Shown here piece by piece: positions 43,482 to 52,511 of a DNA stretch of 64,000 nucleotides. This stretch comes from an uncultured Burkholderiales bacterium. GTDB lineage: Bacteria; Pseudomonadota; Gammaproteobacteria; Burkholderiales; Burkholderiaceae_C. The stretch lies in the NCBI GenBank assembly GCA_903820745.1, contig CAIJIT010000337.1:1-64000 (forward strand), read 5' to 3'. Each line of letters opens with the position of its first letter. The stretch's first letter is position 1. The position numbers and the translations under genes were made by a program. Below the pieces are notes generated by a model. That model did not search any database and was not told the DNA's origin. It saw only the letters and a list, made by a program, of their open reading frames with translations.

Positions 43482-45113
43482 GTGGCCAACAGCTTCGACT
43501 ACATCATCGTCGGCGCCGGTTCGGCCGGCTGCGTGCTGGCCAACCGCCTCAGCGCGGATCCGGCCTGCCGGGTGCTGTTGCTCGAGGCCGGCGGTGCGTC
43601 GCGCAATTTCTGGCTGCGCCTGCCGGTCGGTTATTTCCGCACCATCTACGACCCGCGCTTTTCATGGCAATTCCCGCTCGAGCCGCAGGCCAGCACCGGT
43701 GACCGCGAGATGGTCTGGCCGCGCGGCCGCTTGCTCGGCGGCTCCAGCGCGATCAACGGCCTGCTCTATATCCGCGGCCAGCCGCAAGACTTCGACGATT
43801 GGGCCAGGCTCGGCGCGCAGGGCTGGAGCTACCGCGAGTTGCTGCCCTGGTTCAAGCGTTCGGAGCGCTATGAAGGCGGCGAAAGCGAGTTCCACGGTGC
43901 GGGCGGCGAGCTCGGCGTGTCGGACCTGCGCAATGATCACCCCTATTGCGAAGCCTGGCTGGATGCTGCCGCGCAGGCCGGCCATCCACGCACCGATGAT
44001 TTCAATGGCGCACAGTCCGCCGGCGTTGGCCGTTACCAGCTGACGCTGAGCGGCCATTGGCGCAGCGATGCCGGCACGGCCTTCCTCAGCCCTGTGCGAA
44101 AGCGCCCCAATCTGGTCGTGGCCACCGGCGCTCATGCCACGAAGGTGCTGATCGAGCAGGGGCGTGCCGTAGGCGTCGAATGGCGTCAAGGGAACAAGCT
44201 ACGCGAAACACGTGCCGAAAGCGAAGTGCTGCTGGCCGCCGGTGCGCTGCAATCGCCGCAACTGCTGCAGTTGTCGGGCATCGGCCCGGCCGCCTTGCTG
44301 CGCCAGCATGGCATCAGGCTCAAGGTCAACGCCCCGGAAGTCGGCACCAATCTGCAGGACCATTACCAGGCCCGGGTGATCGTCAAGTTGAAGCAACCGC
44401 GCTCGCTCAACGACGATATGCGCAGGCCCTTGCGGCTGCTGCAGATGGGTGCGCAATGGTTGCTGCAGCAGCGCGGTCCGTTGACGGTCGGTGCCGGTCA
44501 GGTCGGCGGTCTGGCCTGCAGCGAGCATGCCCAGAGCGGCCGCCCTGACCTGCTGTTCAACGTGATGCCCTTGTCGGTCGACAAGCCGGGTGATCCGCTG
44601 CACCGCTTCTCGGGCTTCTCCGCTTCGGTGACGCAATGCCGGCCCTTGTCGAGCGGCAGCGTGCAGATCCGCAGCGCCGACCCGTTGCAACTGCCTCGCA
44701 TCGAGGCCAACTACCTGCAAAATCCGCAGGACGCAAAAGTGCTGGTCTCGGGCTTGCGCATGCTGCGCGACATCTATGCCGCACCGGCGTTCCGCGACCT
44801 CGTCACCGGCGAGGAATATATGCCGGGCAACGGCGTGCAGACTGCCGCAGCGCTCGAGGCCTTCGCCCGCAACAAGGGCGGCACCGTCTTCCACCCGAGC
44901 GGCAGTTGCCGCATGGGCGGGGATGAGCAATCGGTCGTCGATTCAAGGCTGCGGGTGCGAGGCGTCGAGCGTCTGCGCGTGATCGATGCCTCGGTGATGC
45001 CGCGCATGACCTCGACCAATACCAATGCCGCTACGATCATGATCGGCGAGAAAGGCGCAGCCATGGTGATCGAAGACCGCTGCGCCACCGTAACCCGAAG
45101 TTCACATCCCTGA
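43482..45113 (+). CDS. GMC-family oxidoreductase (choline-dehydrogenase-like)
   Basis: A 543-residue FAD-dependent alcohol oxidoreductase starting at GTG 43482. The FAD fold begins [20 protein letters not shown] signature 1 is in [19 protein letters not shown] and signature 2 in [16 protein letters not shown]. The catalytic His is in [11 protein letters not shown] and the second pair residue in [17 protein letters not shown]. It oxidises an alcohol to an aldehyde. The aldehyde dehydrogenase 7 bp later would continue to the acid. Choline is possible, but BetA/BetB genes usually come with other regulators, and the importer here is not of the choline type. Confidence 0.93.
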   Translation: MANSFDYIIVGAGSAGCVLANRLSADPACRVLLLEAGGASRNFWLRLPVGYFRTIYDPRFSWQFPLEPQASTGDREMVWPRGRLLGGSSAINGLLYIRGQPQDFDDWARLGAQGWSYRELLPWFKRSERYEGGESEFHGAGGELGVSDLRNDHPYCEAWLDAAAQAGHPRTDDFNGAQSAGVGRYQLTLSGHWRSDAGTAFLSPVRKRPNLVVATGAHATKVLIEQGRAVGVEWRQGNKLRETRAESEVLLAAGALQSPQLLQLSGIGPAALLRQHGIRLKVNAPEVGTNLQDHYQARVIVKLKQPRSLNDDMRRPLRLLQMGAQWLLQQRGPLTVGAGQVGGLACSEHAQSGRPDLLFNVMPLSVDKPGDPLHRFSGFSASVTQCRPLSSGSVQIRSADPLQLPRIEANYLQNPQDAKVLVSGLRMLRDIYAAPAFRDLVTGEEYMPGNGVQTAAALEAFARNKGGTVFHPSGSCRMGGDEQSVVDSRLRVRGVERLRVIDASVMPRMTSTNTNAATIMIGEKGAAMVIEDRCATVTRSSHP

Positions 45114-45120
45114 GCAGACA

Positions 45121-46560
45121 ATGACCCATTACCCGAACACACAACTCTATATCGACGGCGTCTGGCGCAATGCCAGCGGCGACCGCAATCTGCCGGTGCG
45201 CAATCCTGCCACCGGCGAAGTCATTGGCCATGTCGCTTATGCCTCCATTGCTGACCTGGACGACGCCTTGGCAGCCGCCGAACGCGGCTTCGCCGCCTGG
45301 CGCCGGGTCTCGGCTTTCGAACGCTACAAGATCATGCGCCGCGCCGCGCAACTGCTGCGCGAACGGGTCGACTTGGTCGCCCGCTGCATGACGATGGAAC
45401 AGGGCAAGCCGCTGGCCGAAGCCAGGATGGAGGTCCTGAGCGGCGCCGACACGATCGACTGGTTTGCCGAAGAAGGCCGGCGCGCTTATGGCCGGGTGAT
45501 CCCGGCCCGGGCCGAAGGCGTTTACCAGTTGGTGGTGAAAGAACCCGTCGGCCCGGTGGCGGCTTTTACGCCCTGGAACTTTCCGGTCAACCAGATCGTT
45601 CGCAAGCTTTCAGCCGCGCTCGCTGCAGGTTGCTCGATCATCGTCAAAGCGCCCGAGGAAACACCGGCCTCGCCGGCCGAGCTGATCCGCGTCTTTGCCG
45701 ATGCCGGCGTGCTGCCCGGCAGCGTCAACCTGGTCTACGGCGACCCGGCGGAGATCTCGTCCTACCTGATCCCGCATCCGGTGATCCGCAAGATTTCGTT
45801 CACCGGCTCGACCGTGGTCGGTAAACAACTGGCGGCGATCGCCGGCCAGCATATGAAGCGCATGACGATGGAGCTCGGCGGTCATGCGCCGGTAATCATC
45901 TTCGACGACGCCGATGCAACTGCTGCAGCCAAGGCGATGGTCGCCAGCAAATTCCGCAACGCCGGTCAGGTCTGCATTTCACCGACTCGTTTTTTGGTGC
46001 AGGAAGGCATCTATGAGCAGTTCGTCGAGCAGTTCGTCGCCCATGCCAAGTTGCTCAAGGTCGGCAACGGACTGGATAGCGGCGTAACCATGGGATCGCT
46101 GGCCAACCCGCGGCGCAGCGCCGCGATGGAAGCCAATCTGGCCGATGCCGAACGCCACCATGCCAAACTGCGCAGCGGCGGCCGCCGTCTGGGCGAGCCA
46201 GGCAACTTCTATGAGCCCACCGTCATCACCGAGTCGCCGATCGAAGCCCGGGTGATGAACGAAGAGCCCTTCGGCCCGCTGGCCGTGATCAACCCGTTCG
46301 GAAGCTTTGACGACGCAGTGAAGGAGGCCAATCGCCTGCCTTTCGGCCTGGCCGCCTACGCCTGGACGCGCTCGGCGCGCACCGCTCAAGGCATCGCCGC
46401 TGCAGTTGAGACCGGCATGATCAGCATCAACCATGTCGGCCTGGGCATGCCCGAAACGCCGTTCGGCGGGGTCAAGGATTCGGGCTATGGCTCCGAAGGC
46501 GGCACCGAGGCGCTCGAAGCCTATTTGAACCCGAAGTTCATCTCGCAGGCGGGCCTGTAA
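45121..46560 (+). CDS. NAD(P)-dependent aldehyde dehydrogenase (succinate-semialdehyde-dehydrogenase-like)
   Basis: A 479-residue aldehyde dehydrogenase. The fold shows in [20 protein letters not shown] and [15 protein letters not shown]. The catalytic Glu is in [12 protein letters not shown] and the catalytic Cys in [12 protein letters not shown]. The end [20 protein letters not shown] is typical of the GabD/SSADH branch. It is last in the ABC-GMC-ALDH operon and would convert the GMC product to a carboxylate, which the divergent enolase-type enzyme might process. Confidence 0.94.
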   Translation: MTHYPNTQLYIDGVWRNASGDRNLPVRNPATGEVIGHVAYASIADLDDALAAAERGFAAWRRVSAFERYKIMRRAAQLLRERVDLVARCMTMEQGKPLAEARMEVLSGADTIDWFAEEGRRAYGRVIPARAEGVYQLVVKEPVGPVAAFTPWNFPVNQIVRKLSAALAAGCSIIVKAPEETPASPAELIRVFADAGVLPGSVNLVYGDPAEISSYLIPHPVIRKISFTGSTVVGKQLAAIAGQHMKRMTMELGGHAPVIIFDDADATAAAKAMVASKFRNAGQVCISPTRFLVQEGIYEQFVEQFVAHAKLLKVGNGLDSGVTMGSLANPRRSAAMEANLADAERHHAKLRSGGRRLGEPGNFYEPTVITESPIEARVMNEEPFGPLAVINPFGSFDDAVKEANRLPFGLAAYAWTRSARTAQGIAAAVETGMISINHVGLGMPETPFGGVKDSGYGSEGGTEALEAYLNPKFISQAGL

Positions 46561-46569
46561 GGCAGAACT

Positions 46570-46863
46570 TCAGGTCTTGGAGCGATCGCCCTGCGGCCAA
46601 CGCCTGGCAGCATGCAGGACACGCAGCACCCGCACCAGATTGGCGGCCTTGTCGTAAACAAGGATGTAATTTTGATGCGCGACCAACTCGCGCGTGCCGG
46701 CAACCCGGCCAGGTCGGCCCAAGCCGGGATGATCGAGCAAACGGCCGGCTTTCTCTGCAAGCCGCTCATCCAGCGCCAGTGCGGCGGCAGGATTGTCGGC
46801 CTCGATATAGGCATAGATTTCGTCGCGATCCTGTGCCGCTTCGGGCGTCCAAAACAATTCCAT
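46570..46863 (-). CDS. ParE/RelE-family toxin
   Basis: A 97-residue RelE/ParE-fold toxin: FWTPEAAQDRDEIYAYIEADNP, GLGRPGRVAGTRELVAH and YILVYDKAANLVRVLRVLHAARRWP are the usual blocks. The ATG touches the antitoxin stop (one shared base), the classical coupled order of antitoxin before toxin. ParE proteins poison gyrase and RelE proteins cleave mRNA; the sequence leans to ParE. Confidence 0.88.
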   Translation of the reverse strand: MELFWTPEAAQDRDEIYAYIEADNPAAALALDERLAEKAGRLLDHPGLGRPGRVAGTRELVAHQNYILVYDKAANLVRVLRVLHAARRWPQGDRSKT

Positions 46864-47153
46864 TATTTGGCGGCGGCTTCAAGCCGGCGGCGCGTCGCCG
46901 CCCGTTTGGCCGCAAATTTGGCTTCCACCTCGGCCGCAGGAATCAGCTTGCCTGCATTGGCGGAGTCCAAACCGATTTGAACTTGACGACGGAACCAGGC
47001 GTCATGCTCGGCCACTTCTTGCTGTTGCCGAACGAAGTCTCGCATGAAGTCTCGCAACAGTTGCGCACCCGTGCGGTCACGCTCCTTGGCTGCCGTTGTG
47101 AATTGATCTTTCAGGCTTTCATCGACGCGGAAGGTGAAAGTCGCTTCAGTCAT
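46863..47153 (-). CDS. Ribbon-helix-helix antitoxin (ParD/RelB-like)
   Basis: A 96-residue antitoxin. The N-terminal FTFRVDESLKDQFTTAAKERDRTGAQLLRDFM is a ribbon-helix-helix DNA-binding domain, and the charged C-terminus (about 60-96) would wrap the toxin. A perfect TGTTAC/GTAACA repeat stands 16 bp upstream as the expected autoregulatory operator. Confidence 0.88.
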   Translation of the reverse strand: MTEATFTFRVDESLKDQFTTAAKERDRTGAQLLRDFMRDFVRQQQEVAEHDAWFRRQVQIGLDSANAGKLIPAAEVEAKFAAKRAATRRRLEAAAK

Positions 47154-47168
47154 GGTCTTATTCCTCTG

Positions 47169-47183
47169 TGTTACACCGTAACA
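47169..47183. promoter_or_regulatory. Operator-like repeat of the toxin-antitoxin pair
   Basis: TGTTAC-ACC-GTAACA is a perfect inverted repeat just upstream of the antitoxin start. It fits a ribbon-helix-helix dimer site. Confidence 0.6.
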
Positions 47184-47327
47184 ACATGCTAGCTCATTCA
47201 GCCATCTGTGGCGGTCCCCCCCCGGCTTTGAATTTCAAGGGAACAGATCAAAAATTCCGACCGGATCAAATCAAGCCATGGCACCGCAGCGACACCGTAG
47301 ACTCGAGGCAGTCTCCCCAGATACAGG

Positions 47328-47546
47328 ATGAACCGCATGAAGTCGAATTTGCCATTGGTGCTCGGCGCACTACTTATGGCATTCTGCGGCAGCGCGATAG
47401 GTAACAAAATCGGCCAAGAGGGCATCGAGCAGGCCTACCTTGCAGGTTTCGCCGTCGGGGTGGTACTTCTCGGGCAGTTGCCGGCCGCATTACTACGCAA
47501 ACGCATCACTGATCTGGAGGTCAAGCTTGCGGCCACTGAACAGTAA
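47328..47546 (+). CDS. Small two-helix membrane protein, unknown
   Basis: A 72-residue protein with two hydrophobic segments (about 8-24 and 36-56) and a charged C-terminal helix, RKRITDLEVKLAATEQ. I do not recognise a family. ATG 47337 (with AGGA 7-10 nt ahead) is an alternative start. It is first in a row of small rightward genes of accessory character. Confidence 0.55.
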   Translation: MNRMKSNLPLVLGALLMAFCGSAIGNKIGQEGIEQAYLAGFAVGVVLLGQLPAALLRKRITDLEVKLAATEQ

Positions 47547-47570
47547 ATCCGGCCACATCTTCCTGCCTGA

Positions 47571-47630
47571 GTTCATTGGGGCGGATAGGCTGGGTTTCAA
47601 AAGAGCCGGCGGCCTAGATTAGGCTACTCC
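47571..47630 (+). repeat. Copy A of a ~60-bp promoter-region repeat
   Basis: This block begins GTTCATTGGGGCGGATAGGC, continues TGGGTTTCAAAAGAGCCGG and ends GGCCTAGATTAGGC. It is about three-quarters identical to 48305-48370. CCTAGATT resembles the CTACAAT-type -10 box common in this group, so the repeat may be a promoter module for the GNAT gene that follows. Confidence 0.5.
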
Positions 47631-47657
47631 CAACTGAAAGCACCAACTCTCCGCCCC

Positions 47658-48128
47658 ATGCGCATCGAAGTCGACGACCTTTCTCGTTCCGAGGTTCAGG
47701 CCCTGCTTGAGGAACACCTATCGAATATGTACGAGCTGTCGCCGCCCGAACAAGTGTTTGCATTGGATCTGACCAAACTGCGTGCGCCGGACATCACGTT
47801 CTGGACTGTCTGGGACGAAGATGAACTGCTTGGCTGCGGCGCGCTGAAGGAACTATCGCCAACCCATGGCGAGATCAAGTCAATGCGTACACCTGCGGCC
47901 AATCGTGGCCGAGGTGCAGGTCGCGCTGTACTGGCCCATATCATTTGGGTCGCCCGGCAGCGAGGGTACAAGAAGCTCAGCCTGGAAACAGGTACGCATG
48001 CGGCATTTGAGCCTGCCCACAATTTGTATCGCAGCCAAGGCTTTGCGGCTTCAGGTCCATTCGGAAGCTACCTTTCAGATCCGCACAGCCACTTCATGGA
48101 ACTCTCGCTCGACGGAGACCAGGACTGA
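47658..48128 (+). CDS. GNAT-family N-acetyltransferase
   Basis: A 156-residue GNAT. The acetyl-CoA loop is RTPAANRGRGAGRAVLAHI, preceded by the strand GEIKSMRT. The late block KLSLETGTHAAFEPAHNLYRSQGF is usual for the ElaA/YafP-like group acting on small molecules or protein termini. The acceptor is unknown. Confidence 0.88.
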   Translation: MRIEVDDLSRSEVQALLEEHLSNMYELSPPEQVFALDLTKLRAPDITFWTVWDEDELLGCGALKELSPTHGEIKSMRTPAANRGRGAGRAVLAHIIWVARQRGYKKLSLETGTHAAFEPAHNLYRSQGFAASGPFGSYLSDPHSHFMELSLDGDQD

Positions 48129-48448
48129 TTCGCGATCGAGCCGGGCTCCAACGCAAGCGGCCGCGCCATTGTTGCCGTGCAGTTCATCAGGTGCAGCGCG
48201 AAACTGACCTGTAGGGCTGCTTCGCGAGCCAGGTTGGCCTGACCGGTCAGTGATGACGCGCTGGCCGACTGCTACCGCCGACCCAGCAGCAAGCTGCTGC
48301 CCAAGTTTATTGGGTCGGATGGAAAAGCTGGATTTTCAAAGTAGCCGATGACCTACATTACCGTTGGTCCCGGAAGGCATAGTCCCACGCGGCCGCCTGA
48401 CAATATTCAACCAGCCCGATCTCGAGAATTGCCCCTTCAAGGAATTAG
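48129..48448. other. 320-bp intergenic region with palindromes and repeat copy B
   Basis: No gene is seen. It holds a perfect 12-bp palindrome CTGACCGGTCAG (48239-48250), a hairpin CAGCAGC-AA-GCTGCTG (48284-48299), and directly after it repeat copy B. Confidence 0.5.
48305..48370 (+). repeat. Copy B of the ~60-bp promoter-region repeat
   Basis: The block runs GTTTATTGGGTCGGATGG, then GCTGGATTTTCAAAGTAGCC and ends GACCTACATTACC, in register with copy A apart from a four-base insertion. CTACATT is a plausible -10 box. The PDZ gene begins 78 bp later. Confidence 0.5.
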
Positions 48449-48826
48449 ATGAATCGACCTACTGTGAGCGCAATGCTCTTTGCCCTTGCCGCGGCGCTCT
48501 CCCCTTTGGCTACGGCCGCAGACGAAAAGGGCTGGTTCGGCCTGTCTTTCAGCATCGAAACTGAAGGGTTCTCCTTCAATCCTACGTTGCGGTCTGTGAA
48601 GATCGAGAAGGTCGCTCCGCTCTCACCTGCAGCCGCCGCAGGCCTTGCTGTGGGCGATGTTGTGATCGCTCTTCAAGGCATCGTGATCGCTGGCGCCAAG
48701 GCAGACGATCTCAAGGCCCCGATGAAAAAGTCAGTCGGCGAAACAGTCCGTTTCAAAATCAAACGAGGCACCGCAGAACCGTATGAAGTTCCAGTCGTTG
48801 CTGCTTCAAGACCAGCGGCAAACTAA
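48449..48826 (+). CDS. Exported single-PDZ-domain protein
   Basis: A 125-residue protein with a signal peptide (about 1-23, ending TAAD) and one PDZ domain (about 30-115). The domain contains GWFGLSFSIE, VKIEKVAPLSPAAAAGLAVGDVVIAL and VRFKIKRG. No protease domain is attached, so it is a periplasmic binding or scaffold module of unknown partner. Confidence 0.8.
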   Translation: MNRPTVSAMLFALAAALSPLATAADEKGWFGLSFSIETEGFSFNPTLRSVKIEKVAPLSPAAAAGLAVGDVVIALQGIVIAGAKADDLKAPMKKSVGETVRFKIKRGTAEPYEVPVVAASRPAAN

Positions 48827-48899
48827 AGCACCAAGCCCTCGCCCAAGCTGAGCGCTGAAGGCTGGCCTGAAAATACCGGGCTTTCGCACTGCCAATGAT

Positions 48900-49334
48900 A
48901 TGAATTACACAATCGACCTCAGCGATGTCGCCAACGAGCAAGTCCGCAATGAAATCGTGGCGCCGCTCATCGCGTACAACATTTCCAAAGCTGGCCCGAA
49001 CGATGGCCGGCCCTTGGTTATCACGATCCGTGACTCGCACCACAAGATCATCGGCGGGCTATGGGGCAACACAGGATTTCAGTGGCTCTTCACGCAACTC
49101 TTGCTTGTCCCGGAAAGCCTGCGAGGCCGCGGCTTGGGCGCTGACCTCATGCGCAGAGCTGAAGCCGAAGCCGTCGATCGCGGCTGCCATGGTGCCTGGC
49201 TCGACACCTTTGAATTCCAGGCCAGAGGTTTCTACGAGCGGATCGGGTACGAATGCTTCGGGCAGTTGCCGGATTACCCACCGGGCTTCTCACGGTTTTT
49301 CATGAAGAAGTCGCTCTTGCCGTCTGACCTTTAA
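48900..49334 (+). CDS. GNAT-family N-acetyltransferase
   Basis: A 144-residue GNAT. The acetyl-CoA loop is LVPESLRGRGLGADLMRRAE, followed by GCHGAWLDTFEFQARGFYERIGYECFG. This is the pattern of the small acetyltransferases often carried in accessory regions. The acceptor is unknown. It is unrelated at close range to the GNAT at 47658. Confidence 0.87.
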   Translation: MNYTIDLSDVANEQVRNEIVAPLIAYNISKAGPNDGRPLVITIRDSHHKIIGGLWGNTGFQWLFTQLLLVPESLRGRGLGADLMRRAEAEAVDRGCHGAWLDTFEFQARGFYERIGYECFGQLPDYPPGFSRFFMKKSLLPSDL

Positions 49335-49395
49335 TGCTTCAAATTTTGATTCGGCCTCGTCCACCGATTTTTCTCACTAAACCCGAGACTCCAAA

Positions 49396-49857
49396 TTGAA
49401 GCTGCTTCGCTGGAACCACAAAGCATCCATGTTCAATGCAGCAACGATCCTGGCTGTCGTGGCACTATGCACGTCCGTTCAGTCTCAACCGGTTGCGAGC
49501 CCAAGATACGCTCAATATGGGCAAGATCCTGTGCAAAAGGTGATCTCAAGCGCAATTGTTGGCTTTGCGTTTGAACGCAAATGTTCGCTCCTCGAAACTC
49601 CGTCAAGAGCTGAATTTCTAGCGTCGCTCAATCGGGCCTCGATCATCTTCAAATCCTATCTCGTCAGCATGAAAATGGTCCAAGCTCCCGAGGAAGCGTC
49701 GACCTATGTCCAGGAGATGATCGAAGGGGCCATCCGATATACAGCTTCTAAAACTTGCGAAGAAGCCGCCCGGCAGGCTGTGACTGCGGGGCTAGACAGC
49801 GCGTCGCGTTTTAGTGAGTTGATCGATGCCCAATTGCGCAGTCCTGTTCCCAAATAG
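49396..49857 (+). CDS. Hypothetical exported protein
   Basis: A 153-residue protein of no family known to me. A signal peptide of about 30 residues (hydrophobic ATILAVVALCTSV) precedes a mostly helical mature part with two cysteines (in RKCSLLE and KTCEEAA) that could form a disulfide. The base composition is lower in GC than the flanking core genes. It is the last of the small rightward genes and is convergent with the sulfatase. Confidence 0.5.
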   Translation: MKLLRWNHKASMFNAATILAVVALCTSVQSQPVASPRYAQYGQDPVQKVISSAIVGFAFERKCSLLETPSRAEFLASLNRASIIFKSYLVSMKMVQAPEEASTYVQEMIEGAIRYTASKTCEEAARQAVTAGLDSASRFSELIDAQLRSPVPK

Positions 49858-49908
49858 GACACACCATCCACTCGGAGCGGCAATGGCAGGCCGCCATCCA
49901 AGCGCCGT

Positions 49909-51522
49909 TCATTCGCCCACAGCCTTCCCGCCGGGCGCCGGTGCAGGCGGCAGATCGGGCTGCACCGGCGCGACAAAGGGGAAGCGCGCCTTGGCTTTGA
50001 CGCTGGTGGGGCCGGCGCCGCCGGAGCCGCGGATGAAGCGCTTGGACTCGTCGACGAAGGGCTGGTAAGCCCAGTTCGAACCCTGCGGCTCCTGCGCTGC
50101 CACTTCGGCCAGAAACAGGCGCTGGCGTTGGCTGGCGAGGATGCGCGCATGCACTTCCTCGGGATCCCAGCCTTGCACCAATTGGGCATGCAAGAGCTGC
50201 TGCAACTCGGCATGCTCAGGCTGGCCGGCCAGGTTATTCAACTCGTCAGGATCATCCTGCAGGTCGAACAGCATCGGCGGCAACAGGTGGGTGAAGATGT
50301 ATTTCCAACGCCCTTGGCGCACCATCCGCGAGGCGGCGCAAACGCCTTCGGAGCTGTACTCGGAAATCACGCAACGATCGGCCCCGGCGTCGGTTCCCTT
50401 GATCAAGGGCAGCAGGCTGCTGCCGTCGAGCGGCACCACCGGTTCCTGCGGACTGCCCTGGCTGGCGATGTCAAGCATCGTTGGCAGCAGATCGACCAGC
50501 GAGACATGGGCGGCGACGCGGCGCGGCGCAAAACGGCTTGGGCAGGAAACGATCAAGGGCACGCGTGCCGACCATTCGAAAAAGCATTGCTTGAACCACA
50601 TGCCGCGTTCGCCCAGCATCTCGCCATGGTCGCCGGCAAAGATGACGATGGTGTCTTCATCGAGGCCGGTCTCATGCAGCACTTCGAGCACGCGGCCGAT
50701 CTTCTCGTCGACATAGCTGACCATGCCGTAATAGGCATGGCGTGCGCGCTGCACCTGGGCCTCGTTGACGCTGTACTGGTCCTGCGCATGGGCGACATAG
50801 AGCCAGCGGCTATGTTCGTCGAGTTCCTCGTAGGGGATCGCCGGCACGCGCGGCGGCGCGATGTCTTCGTCGCGGTAGAGATCCCAATGCCGCTGCGGCG
50901 ACACGAAAGGCGGATGCGGGTGCGAGAACGAGACCGTCAGAAAGAACGGCTGCTCGCTGTCGCCAGCGCGCGCCAGGTCGTAGAGCTTCTGGGTGCCGCG
51001 GTATTCGACTTCGTCGTCGTAATCGATCTGCAGGCTGCGCACGCAAGGGCCGGCTTCGAGCACCGGTCTCATGCTGACGCCGGTGGGCCGGTGACTCGGG
51101 CCTTTCAGCCAATCGGGGGTCCAGCTGAAATCGGCCGGGTAAATGTCGGTCGTCAGGCGTTCTTCGTAACCATGCAACTGGTCCGGGCCGATGAAATGCA
51201 TCTTGCCGCAGAGAATCGTTCGGTAGCCAGCATGCCTCAAATAATGCGCCATCGTCGGCGTGGCGGCCGGGAACTCGCTGGCATTGTCGTAAGCGCCGAT
51301 CGAATGGGGCAGCCGCCCCGATAGCATTGAAAAACGCGACGGCGCGCAGATCGGAAAATTGCAATAGGCGCTGTCAAAAACCACGCCGTTGGCGGCCAGC
51401 CAGCTCAGGTGCGGGGCTTGAACGACCGGATGCCCATAGCAGGGCAAGGCCTGCGGGGCCAGTTGATCGGCCATCAGCAACAGGATATTGGGGCGGCGCC
51501 CCGGGGTGCGGGGGGCGCTCAT
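49909..51522 (-). CDS. Sulfatase, choline-sulfatase type
   Basis: A 537-residue arylsulfatase-superfamily enzyme. The modification motif is C59-A-P-S-R (ICAPSRFSMLSGR), where C59 becomes formylglycine. Metal ligands include D19 and, later, the GDHGEML block. The C-terminal WAYQPFVDESKRFIRG resembles the choline-sulfatase C-terminal domain, so choline-O-sulfate is the first candidate. No signal peptide is visible, which fits cytosolic choline sulfatases. ATG 51522 overlaps the upstream stop by four bases; the frame upstream is antisense-like. It is paired with a TctC protein rather than the usual betaine genes. Confidence 0.85.
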   Translation of the reverse strand: MSAPRTPGRRPNILLLMADQLAPQALPCYGHPVVQAPHLSWLAANGVVFDSAYCNFPICAPSRFSMLSGRLPHSIGAYDNASEFPAATPTMAHYLRHAGYRTILCGKMHFIGPDQLHGYEERLTTDIYPADFSWTPDWLKGPSHRPTGVSMRPVLEAGPCVRSLQIDYDDEVEYRGTQKLYDLARAGDSEQPFFLTVSFSHPHPPFVSPQRHWDLYRDEDIAPPRVPAIPYEELDEHSRWLYVAHAQDQYSVNEAQVQRARHAYYGMVSYVDEKIGRVLEVLHETGLDEDTIVIFAGDHGEMLGERGMWFKQCFFEWSARVPLIVSCPSRFAPRRVAAHVSLVDLLPTMLDIASQGSPQEPVVPLDGSSLLPLIKGTDAGADRCVISEYSSEGVCAASRMVRQGRWKYIFTHLLPPMLFDLQDDPDELNNLAGQPEHAELQQLLHAQLVQGWDPEEVHARILASQRQRLFLAEVAAQEPQGSNWAYQPFVDESKRFIRGSGGAGPTSVKAKARFPFVAPVQPDLPPAPAPGGKAVGE

Positions 51523-52490
51523 TCGGGCTGGATGTTGGCAGCCTTGACCACGGCCGACCATTTGGACAGATCCTGCTTGAAGGCTGCGTCGAAGCCGGCC
51601 GGTGTGCCGGCAGATGCCGCAGACATACCGGCGCTGACCAAGGCATTGCGGAATTCCTCGCTGCCCAGGGCCTTGTTGACCTCGGCTGCCAGGCGCTCGG
51701 ACACCGGCCGTGGCAGGCCGCGTGGCGCGAGCAGTCCCAGCCATTGGTCGGCTTCAAAATTGGGCACGCCCGCCTCGATCATCGTCGGCACATCGGGCAA
51801 GCCGGCCATGCGTTTGCTGCTGGTGACGGCCAGCGCACGCACCTTGCCTGACTTGATCTGCGGAATCGCCACCGCTGCGTTGGAGAAGTGCAGATCGACC
51901 CGTCCGGCGATCTGGTCGATCATCATCGCCGGGGCGCCGGTATAAGGCACATGCAGGATGGACAAATGCAATTGCGACTTGAACAACTCAGCTGTCAGGT
52001 GCGCAGGCGAGCCGACGCCGGCCGAGGCATAGCTGAGCTTGTCCGGATTGGCACGCGCCTGCTTGACCAGATCCTGGACATTGGCCGCGCCGGCTACCGG
52101 ATGGACCACCAGCACCGAGGGCGCATAGGCCACGGCCGAGATCGGTTCCAGGTCCTTCATCGCATCAAACGAAGTCTTGCTGCGCAGCGCGGCGCTGATC
52201 GTCAACGCACTGCTGGTGAAGAGCAGCGTCTGACCATCGGCAGCGGCCTTGGCGACCTGGTCCGCACCGATATTGCCACCGGCGCCGACCTTGTTGTCGA
52301 CGATCACCGTCTGCCCCAATGCCGCTTGCAGCCTGGCGGCCACCAGCCGGGCGGCCACATCGACCAGCCCGCCGGCCGGCCAGGGGACGATGATCCGAAC
52401 CGGCTTGGTTGGGTAGTCTTGCGCCGCAACCATGGGTGCAAACAAGGCGCTGGCGAGCGCCAAGCCCAGGCTGGCAATCGATGTTTTCAT
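51519..52490 (-). CDS. Bug/TctC-family tripartite tricarboxylate transporter binding protein
   Basis: A 323-residue periplasmic binding protein with a Sec signal (ending MVAAQ). Typical Bug blocks are YPTKPVRIIVPWPAGGLVDVAARL, VIVDNKVGAGGNIGADQVAKA and VPYTGAPAMMIDQIAGRVDLHF. No TctA or TctB membrane subunits are near, as is common for the many orphan Bug proteins of Burkholderiales. Its place between the regulator and the sulfatase suggests that it binds the sulfate ester or its product. Confidence 0.92.
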   Translation of the reverse strand: MKTSIASLGLALASALFAPMVAAQDYPTKPVRIIVPWPAGGLVDVAARLVAARLQAALGQTVIVDNKVGAGGNIGADQVAKAAADGQTLLFTSSALTISAALRSKTSFDAMKDLEPISAVAYAPSVLVVHPVAGAANVQDLVKQARANPDKLSYASAGVGSPAHLTAELFKSQLHLSILHVPYTGAPAMMIDQIAGRVDLHFSNAAVAIPQIKSGKVRALAVTSSKRMAGLPDVPTMIEAGVPNFEADQWLGLLAPRGLPRPVSERLAAEVNKALGSEEFRNALVSAGMSAASAGTPAGFDAAFKQDLSKWSAVVKAANIQPE

Positions 52491-52511
52491 GTCTTTGTTT
52501 CCTCTTGGCAA

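Noticed and set aside
46570-49857. A chromosomal integron cassette array
   Set aside because: The gene mix fits, but I found no integrase gene and no paired GTTRRRY/RYYYAAC sites flanking the genes. The repeated blocks resemble promoters and do not share a conserved hairpin.
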